DNA of 35,622 nt from an uncultured Clostridia bacterium. Its GTDB lineage: Bacteria > Bacillota > Clostridia > UBA1381 > CAJOGA01. Below the pieces are notes generated by a model, which was given only the letters and a program-made list of their open reading frames with translations, was not told the DNA's origin and ran no database searches. Positions 29,813 to 35,622 of the stretch are shown here, piece after piece (positions within the stretch are counted from its first letter, which is position 1; every line of letters begins with the position of its first letter). Both the position numbers and the translations under genes were made by a program. The DNA lies in the NCBI GenBank assembly GCA_905233855.1, contig CAJOGA010000008.1:1-35622 (forward strand), read 5' to 3'.

Positions 29813-32029
29813 GTGGCTTTGCCGTCTGTAAGAATGAAAAAGAGAATATTGATTTTTTTAGGCATAGTATCAGTTTTGGTGCTGTGCCTTGTGTTGCGTG
29901 TGGGGTGGTTACAGGTTGTAGACGGGGCACAGCTTAAAACCGAAGCTATTCAGCAGCAAACCCGCGACGAGCTTGTGAGTGCAAAACGCGGCACTATATA
30001 CGACAGAAACGGCGAAACACTTGCCAGAAGTGCATCGGTAGAGAGTGTGAGTGTTACACCGAATGAAATATCAAAGGCGGGAGCATGCGAAGAAGTGGCA
30101 AGAACGCTTTCGCAGCTTTTAGAGCTTGACTATGACGAGGTTTACAAAAAAGTAAGCAAAGACAGTAAATACGAGGTTATCAAAAGAAAGATACTTCCGG
30201 AGCAGGCAACCGAAATACGCAGATTAAAAACCGCCGACGAGACAAAAAAAGCATTTGCCGGCGTAACGCTTTACGAAGACTCAAAACGCTATTATCCGTT
30301 CGGCAATTTTGCCTCACAGCTTTTGGGCACCACAGGTGCCGACAATCAAGGCCTGGACGGAATCGAAGCGGCATACGACAAACAGCTGATGGGTCAGGCG
30401 GGCAGAGTAATATCGGCAAAGAACGCACGCGGAACGTCGATGTTTTTTCAATATGAGGAACAGCAAATCGCAACCGACGGAGAAAACATTGTTTTAACGA
30501 TAGACCAAAATATCCAGCATTTTGTTGAAAAGCATCTGGAGACGGCTGTTATTGAATCGGGGCTGCAAAACGGTGCGGCGGCCATTGTCATGGATCCGAG
30601 AACAGGTGAAATACTGGCTATGGCAACAAAAGAGGACTTTGACCCTAACGACCCGTTTGCATTGAGTCCGGAGGCTGAAGCCAAAATTATGGAAATAGAA
30701 GACGACGCCGAAAGAGCGGAGGCGCGTCAGGCAGCGATAGCCAAAATGTGGAGAAATAAGGCGTTGTCCGATACGTACGAGCCGGGATCGACTTTTAAAA
30801 TAATAACCTCTGCAATCGGACTTGAGGAGGGTGTTGTAGGTCTGAACGATTCCTTCTATTGCAGCGGTTCTGTAAAAATACCGGGTTATCCGCGTCCTAT
30901 AAGCTGTCATAATGCGGCGGGCCACGGAGCACAAAACTTTGTTCAGGGCGTTGAAAATTCGTGCAACCCCGTGTTTATAGAGGTAGGCTCAAGAATAGGA
31001 ACAGAAAAGTTTTTTCAATATTTTAAAAATTTCGGATTTACCCAGAAAACGGGCATAGACCTTAACGGCGAAGCCATAGGCGTGTATCATCCGGAAAACA
31101 AATTTACAACGGTGGACCTTGCCGTATCGTCGTTCGGACAGTCGTTCCAGGTTACGCCGCTGCAAATGGTAACGGCAGTGAGTGCCGTTGTAAACGGCGG
31201 ATATCTTATGAAACCGTATCTTGTAAAAGAATTAAGAGACAGCGAAGACAGAATATTGCACACCACACAGCCTGAGGTTGTGCGTCAGGTAATATCAAAA
31301 GAAACCTCGGCAACTATGCGTTCCATACTGGAAAGCGTGGTTGCAAACGGAACCGGTAAAAATGCATACGTTCCGGGCTACAGAATAGGCGGAAAAACGG
31401 GAACGTCGGAAAAAGCACCGCGTGGCTCCGATAAACGTATAGCGTCGTTTGTCGGCTTCGCTCCGGCGGACGATCCGCAGGTGGTATGTCTTGTGATGCT
31501 TGATGAACCGAGCATCGGCTCAAGATTCGGCGGAACAATTGCCGCACCGGTGGTTGGTAAAATAATGCAGGATATACTGGAGTATCTGGGTATAGAAAAG
31601 CAGTATACCGCAGAAGAAATAAAGGCGTTGGGCAAATCTGTTCCGGAGTTGAGGTCTTTGACTTTGTCGGAGGCTCAGGCAAAAGCAAAAGAAGCGAAAT
31701 TCAATTATAAAGTATCCGGCAGCGGCGAAATGGTTATAGATCAGCTTCCTAAACCGGGAGTAACCCTTGCCGAAGGCTCCACAATTATATTGTATACACA
31801 GGAAAAGAATGAAAATTCACTTGTAACCGTACCGGATGTTACAGGCAAGACAGCAGGCGAGGCAAAGGCTGTTTTGCAGTCGCTTGGACTGAACTACGAG
31901 GTGGTAGGTACGGGTGCAACCGATATAAACAGCGGTGCAATAATCGAAAAACAGTCTCCTGCTCCGGGCGAAAAGGCAGAACCGGCGTCTGTTGTGGGAC
32001 TGGAGTTCAGACATCTAAGCGAAGATTAA
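29813..32029 (+). CDS. Class B penicillin-binding protein (FtsI/PBP2B or SpoVD type) with two PASTA domains
   Basis: A 738-aa transpeptidase that crosslinks septal peptidoglycan. It has an N-terminal membrane anchor (about 10-32), a dimerisation region (RGTIYDRNGETLA), and the transpeptidase domain with SxxK at Ser326-Lys329 (PGSTFK), SxN at Ser383-Asn385 and KTGT at Lys528. Two PASTA repeats follow (about 610-665 and 670-735). Two PASTA domains resemble B. subtilis PBP2B more than SpoVD (one). No second class B PBP is next to it. GTG 29813 is used with GGAAAGGG upstream; the next ATG lacks a site. Septal function is inferred from the cluster. Confidence 0.93.
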   Translation: MALPSVRMKKRILIFLGIVSVLVLCLVLRVGWLQVVDGAQLKTEAIQQQTRDELVSAKRGTIYDRNGETLARSASVESVSVTPNEISKAGACEEVARTLSQLLELDYDEVYKKVSKDSKYEVIKRKILPEQATEIRRLKTADETKKAFAGVTLYEDSKRYYPFGNFASQLLGTTGADNQGLDGIEAAYDKQLMGQAGRVISAKNARGTSMFFQYEEQQIATDGENIVLTIDQNIQHFVEKHLETAVIESGLQNGAAAIVMDPRTGEILAMATKEDFDPNDPFALSPEAEAKIMEIEDDAERAEARQAAIAKMWRNKALSDTYEPGSTFKIITSAIGLEEGVVGLNDSFYCSGSVKIPGYPRPISCHNAAGHGAQNFVQGVENSCNPVFIEVGSRIGTEKFFQYFKNFGFTQKTGIDLNGEAIGVYHPENKFTTVDLAVSSFGQSFQVTPLQMVTAVSAVVNGGYLMKPYLVKELRDSEDRILHTTQPEVVRQVISKETSATMRSILESVVANGTGKNAYVPGYRIGGKTGTSEKAPRGSDKRIASFVGFAPADDPQVVCLVMLDEPSIGSRFGGTIAAPVVGKIMQDILEYLGIEKQYTAEEIKALGKSVPELRSLTLSEAQAKAKEAKFNYKVSGSGEMVIDQLPKPGVTLAEGSTIILYTQEKNENSLVTVPDVTGKTAGEAKAVLQSLGLNYEVVGTGATDINSGAIIEKQSPAPGEKAEPASVVGLEFRHLSED

Positions 32030-32061
32030 TTAATTGCACGTTTTGACACGGAGGTATCACA

Positions 32062-33501
32062 ATGAAATTATCAGAACTGATGAAGGGCATTACGGCGGAC
32101 ATACAAAACGATAAAGACATAACATCTGTTGCATACGATTCGCGTAAAGTAAAAAGCGGCAGCGCGTTTGTCTGTATAAAAGGCTTTAAAACCGACGGAC
32201 ATGAATATGCAAGTCAGGCATCTCAAAACGGTGCGGCGGTAATTGTTGCACAGGATAAAATAAACGTGCCGGGCGTTGATGTTGTGTATGTGGAAGACAC
32301 AAGAAAAGCATTGGCGGTTATGAGCGGCAATTTTTACGGTAATCCGTCAAAACGCTTTAAGCTTATCGGTATAACGGGCACAAACGGTAAAACAACAACC
32401 ACGTATCTTATTAAAAGCATACTTGAGATGGCAGGACAAAAGGTCGGCTTGATAGGCACAAACCAAAATATGATAGGCGACAGCGTGTTGCCTTCCGAAC
32501 ATACCACTCCGGAATCGCTGGAATTGCAGGAGCTGTTTTACAAAATGGCGGATTGCGGTGCAGACACTGTGGTTATGGAGGTTTCCAGCCATTCGTTGGT
32601 TTTAAACCGTGTGTACGGCTGTGATTTTGACGTGGGCGTGTTCACAAATATCACACAAGACCATTTGGATTTTCACGAAACTATGGAAAATTATCTTGAG
32701 GCAAAGAAAAAGCTTTTTGCCATGTCGGAAACAGCCGTTGTAAACATAGACGACCCACGCGGAACAAGCGTTGTGAAGGCATCTTCCGGCAGGGTTATAA
32801 CCTACGGTATCGACAAATCGTGCGACTTGCGGGCTTGCGATGTACGTCTTTCGGCACGCGGCGTTATATTTGACATTGTGAAAAAGAATATAGCTTCCGA
32901 CATCAGAGTTCAGCTTGCCATACCGGGTAAATTCAGCGTGTATAATGCTTTGGCAGCCATTGGCGGTGCCAGAGCGTTGGGAATAGATTTTGACACTATA
33001 GTAAAGGGGCTGCGTGTGGCTAAAGGTGTTAAAGGCAGAGCGGAGGTTGTGCCGACAAATACCGATTACACTATCCTTATAGACTATGCCCACACGCCGG
33101 ACGGCTTGTATAACATAATTACAACCGTGCGTGAGATTGCCAAGGGCAGAGTTGTAACTCTGTTCGGATGCGGCGGCGACAGGGACAGAACCAAGCGTCC
33201 GCTGATGGGTGAGATGGCGGGCAAGCTGTCAGACTTTTGCATAGTAACATCGGATAACCCGAGATCCGAAAATCCTATGAGTATAATAGAAGATATATTG
33301 CCGGGCATAAACAGCACAGGCTGTGAATATAAGGTTATAGAGAACAGAAAAGAAGCCATAGAATTTGCGATAGAAAATGCACAGCCTGACGATATGATAA
33401 TACTTGCGGGCAAAGGTCATGAAACGTATCAGATATTGGCGGATAAAACAATAGAATTTGATGAGAGAAAGATAATACACGGTCTTTTGGATAAAAGATA
33501 A
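32062..33501 (+). CDS. murE: UDP-MurNAc-tripeptide synthetase MurE (meso-DAP type)
   Basis: Adds the third stem-peptide residue to UDP-MurNAc-L-Ala-D-Glu with ATP. The 479 aa have the Mur-ligase ATP loop GITGTNGKTTT (about residues 103-113) and the HTTPESLELQ region. The substrate motif DNPR is at 398-401 in TSDNPRSENP, which marks meso-diaminopimelate enzymes rather than L-lysine ones. GGAGG precedes the ATG. It lies 32 nt after the PBP gene and 21 nt before murF. Confidence 0.96.
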   Translation: MKLSELMKGITADIQNDKDITSVAYDSRKVKSGSAFVCIKGFKTDGHEYASQASQNGAAVIVAQDKINVPGVDVVYVEDTRKALAVMSGNFYGNPSKRFKLIGITGTNGKTTTTYLIKSILEMAGQKVGLIGTNQNMIGDSVLPSEHTTPESLELQELFYKMADCGADTVVMEVSSHSLVLNRVYGCDFDVGVFTNITQDHLDFHETMENYLEAKKKLFAMSETAVVNIDDPRGTSVVKASSGRVITYGIDKSCDLRACDVRLSARGVIFDIVKKNIASDIRVQLAIPGKFSVYNALAAIGGARALGIDFDTIVKGLRVAKGVKGRAEVVPTNTDYTILIDYAHTPDGLYNIITTVREIAKGRVVTLFGCGGDRDRTKRPLMGEMAGKLSDFCIVTSDNPRSENPMSIIEDILPGINSTGCEYKVIENRKEAIEFAIENAQPDDMIILAGKGHETYQILADKTIEFDERKIIHGLLDKR

Positions 33502-33522
33502 TAAAACAAGAGGTTATGTTCA

Positions 33523-34902
33523 ATGTATGATATGAAAGTAAAAGACATTGTTGCGGCAACGGGCGGAACGCTTATGTGGGGCGATGGCGAAACTCCTGTA
33601 ACACATATAGACACCGACAGCAGAAAGATAACGCCGGGAGCGTTGTTTGTGCCGATAGACGGTGAAACCTTTGACGGACACAGCTTTATAGCAGCCGCAT
33701 TTGAAGGCGGAGCGGTGGCGTCGCTGACACATAAAGACACAGACACTATTGTGGGCAAGGCTGTTATTAAGGTAGACGATACCTTCAAAGCGCTTGCCGA
33801 TATTGCAAGATATTACCGCAAAAAATTCAGCATACCTTCGGTTGCCATAACGGGAAGTGTGGGAAAAACCACAACGAAGGACATGATCGCGGCGGTGCTT
33901 TCGGTTAAAAAAGAGGTTTTGAAAACGCAGGGCAATTTCAATAACGAAATCGGATTACCGCTTACGGTGTTCAATCTTGAGCCAAAGCATGAAATGATGG
34001 TTTTGGAAATGGGCATGAGCGGATTCGGAGAGATAGAAAAATTGTCGTCGATAGGCATGCCGGACGTTGCTGTGATTACCAATATCGGAATGTCGCACAT
34101 AGAAAAATTAGGCTCGCAGGAGGGTATCTTAAAGGCAAAGCTTGAGATATTGACTCATTTGAGTGAAGACGGCATTGCCGTATTAAACGGCGATGATAAA
34201 CTGCTTTGGGGCATGAAGGGCAAAATAAAAAACGCACTGTATTATGCATGCGACAATAAAGAGGCGGACATAACCGCATACGATGTTGAAAATTTCGGTC
34301 AGGACGGTATATCCTTCAAAACCGAAATAGACGCTGCCGAGTACACCGTTAAGGTGAACACGCCGGGTATACATAATGTGTATAATGCTCTGGCGGCGAT
34401 ATGTGTTGCACGGCATTATAATTATGATATGTGCGACATTATAAAAGGTATTGACGCTTTTGTGCCTTCGGCAATGCGTATGAATATAGAAAAGTTCGGC
34501 ACCATAACGGTTATAAACGACTGTTACAACGCATCGCCTGCGTCTATGAGTGCGGGACTTGATGTGCTTAAGGATATTAAAGCCGGCAAAAGGGCCGCAA
34601 TATTGGGCGATATGCTTGAAATGGGCGATTTTGCGAAGGAAGCACATTATAATGTGGGTAAAAAGGTGTTTGAAAACGGCATAGACCTTCTTCTTACAGC
34701 CGGCGAAAACGCAAAATATATAGCACAGGGTGCGTTGGATGCAGGTATGGATAAAGCGAACGTTAAATCGTACGCAAAAACCAGACAGCTCGCTGAAGAG
34801 GTTCAGAATCTGATAGACTGTGATTTTGCTGTGCTTGTCAAAGCGTCGCGTGGGATGAATTTTGAACAGATAACCAAAAAGATAGGCGAAAAAGCCGTTT
34901 AA
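33523..34902 (+). CDS. murF: UDP-MurNAc-tripeptide--D-Ala-D-Ala ligase MurF
   Basis: Adds D-Ala-D-Ala to finish the cytoplasmic muropeptide precursor. The 459 aa carry the Mur-ligase P-loop ITGSVGKTTTKD (Gly111-Thr116), the family EMGMSGFGEIEKL and VITNIGMSHIEKLGS motifs, and NDCYNASPASM in the C-terminal domain. It shares the Mur architecture with the preceding murE. The ribosome binding site AAGAGG is 8-10 nt from the ATG. mraY starts 27 nt downstream. Confidence 0.96.
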   Translation: MYDMKVKDIVAATGGTLMWGDGETPVTHIDTDSRKITPGALFVPIDGETFDGHSFIAAAFEGGAVASLTHKDTDTIVGKAVIKVDDTFKALADIARYYRKKFSIPSVAITGSVGKTTTKDMIAAVLSVKKEVLKTQGNFNNEIGLPLTVFNLEPKHEMMVLEMGMSGFGEIEKLSSIGMPDVAVITNIGMSHIEKLGSQEGILKAKLEILTHLSEDGIAVLNGDDKLLWGMKGKIKNALYYACDNKEADITAYDVENFGQDGISFKTEIDAAEYTVKVNTPGIHNVYNALAAICVARHYNYDMCDIIKGIDAFVPSAMRMNIEKFGTITVINDCYNASPASMSAGLDVLKDIKAGKRAAILGDMLEMGDFAKEAHYNVGKKVFENGIDLLLTAGENAKYIAQGALDAGMDKANVKSYAKTRQLAEEVQNLIDCDFAVLVKASRGMNFEQITKKIGEKAV

Positions 34903-34929
34903 TATTATTTGCATAAGAGGAGTTAAAAA

Positions 34930-35622
34930 ATGGATCGTGCATTTTCTCTGCCGTATATGTCGTTGACGTTTTTGTTGGCATTTTCGATTGTTGTTCTTGT
35001 TTGCCCCGTTATGATACCTGTTTTGCACAAACTCAAATTCGGACAGGAAATACGTGAGGAAGGGCCTAAATGGCATCAAAAGAAATCCGGCACGCCTACA
35101 ATGGGCGGCATTGTGTTTATCGGTGCTGTTATTATTGCCACGGTAATGTACTGGAATAACCTTAAGGTGCTGATTATGCTGTTTACGGCTGTGGGTTTTG
35201 GTGTTATAGGCTTTATAGACGATTATATCAAGGTTATAAAAAAGAGGAATCTGGGGCTTAAGGCAGGCGAAAAATTCTTTTTGCAGGCGGCATTGGCAAT
35301 AGTGTATGTAGTGCTCAGCGATATGCTCGGACTGATGGATTGTTCCGTTATCATACCGTTTACACATACTGCGTTCGCTGTGCCGGGATATATCTATATT
35401 CCGTTTACCGTGTTCGTGATACTGGCTGTAGTGAACAGCGTAAATCTGACCGACGGTATAGACGGTTTGGCAACCAGCGTTACAATAATGGTTACGGTGT
35501 TTTTTGCGTGCGTGGCATGGCTTATGAAAAATGCCGAGGTATTCCCGTTTGCACTTGCCGTAATAGGCGGATGCATGGGATTTCTGCTGTTTAACAAACA
35601 CCCTGCAAAGGTGTTTATGGGC
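34930..35622 (+). CDS. mraY: Phospho-MurNAc-pentapeptide transferase MraY (3' end cut by window)
   Basis: Membrane enzyme that makes lipid I from UDP-MurNAc-pentapeptide and undecaprenyl phosphate. The frame starts at ATG 34930 after AGAGGAG and runs open to the window end (231 codons of about 320). Family marks are EGPKWHQKKSGTPTMGG, the first catalytic Asp pair in FIDDYIK, and NLTDGIDGLA. At least five hydrophobic helices are visible. It follows murF in the standard dcw order; murD, ftsW and murG would be expected past the edge. Confidence 0.96.
   Translation, partial: MDRAFSLPYMSLTFLLAFSIVVLVCPVMIPVLHKLKFGQEIREEGPKWHQKKSGTPTMGGIVFIGAVIIATVMYWNNLKVLIMLFTAVGFGVIGFIDDYIKVIKKRNLGLKAGEKFFLQAALAIVYVVLSDMLGLMDCSVIIPFTHTAFAVPGYIYIPFTVFVILAVVNSVNLTDGIDGLATSVTIMVTVFFACVAWLMKNAEVFPFALAVIGGCMGFLLFNKHPAKVFMG

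Noticed and set aside
34183-35601. 472-aa open frame on the minus strand across murF and mraY
   Set aside because: It lies opposite two well-conserved genes. Its translation is His/Tyr/Cys-rich without domains and it has no ribosome binding site. It is an antisense shadow of low stop-codon frequency.
1-35622. CRISPR arrays, tRNA/rRNA genes, insertion sequences
   Set aside because: No regularly spaced 25-40-nt repeats, no cloverleaf or rRNA segments, and no transposase or integrase signatures were seen in any frame.

Overview
The window looks like chromosomal DNA of an endospore-forming, anaerobic-type clostridial Firmicute. It carries spoIIE with a Spo0A-style promoter, a mraZ-rsmH-ftsL-pbp-murE-murF-mraY division/wall cluster whose MurE has the DNPR signature of meso-diaminopimelate enzymes, a NifS/NifU-type iron-sulfur pair next to mnmA, and several clostridial small families (DUF1540, DUF3343, TatD-associated radical SAM). 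Base composition is moderately AT-rich and even. I see no insertion sequence, integrase, CRISPR array, rRNA or tRNA gene. The species cannot be named from this sequence alone.

Region 1 (1-4612, mostly +): a sulfur-transfer operon (nifS, nifU, mnmA) behind a good sigma-A promoter, feeding Fe-S assembly and tRNA 2-thiouridine; a small Cys-rich DUF1540 gene on the opposite strand; then a calcineurin-like phosphoesterase and a HAD phosphatase. Region 2 (4613-14984): GTP-dependent PEP carboxykinase with a structured leader, converging on spoIIE (minus); then eda-kdgK, the lower arm of uronate/KDG catabolism, behind a promoter overlapped by a palindrome; then carB without carA; then secG. PEPCK, KdgK and Eda together place central carbon metabolism of sugar acids and gluconeogenesis here.

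Region 3 (14985-17797): an uncharacterised Cys-rich clostridial protein and a CDF metal exporter on the minus strand, the exporter having a strong promoter followed at once by a terminator-like leader hairpin. A divergent solitary peptidoglycan amidase with a TTG start follows. Region 4 (17798-26143, minus): a tightly packed nine-gene unit: amidohydrolase, DUF2156, Eis-like acetyltransferase, DJ-1/PfpI, 5-formyl-THF cyclo-ligase, TatD, TatD-linked radical SAM, glmM and dusB. It has a strong promoter just upstream of the amidohydrolase.

Region 5 (26151-27544, minus): a second, group-II-like cysteine desulfurase translationally coupled to DUF3343, a known pairing of unclear function. A 26-bp palindrome sits over its likely promoter. 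Region 6 (27729-35622, +): the dcw cluster, starting with mraZ and its probable 10-bp operator repeats, and cut by the window edge inside mraY.

The most interesting items are the desulfurase/DUF3343 pair with its palindrome, the spoIIE promoter with a 21-bp spacer, the Cys-rich orphan family, several hairpin leaders (pckG, carB, CDF), and a terminator stem (CGGCACG...CGTGCCG) reused at unrelated loci. I did not find a clearly new multi-gene system. The pieces above are the best candidates for undescribed regulation or function.
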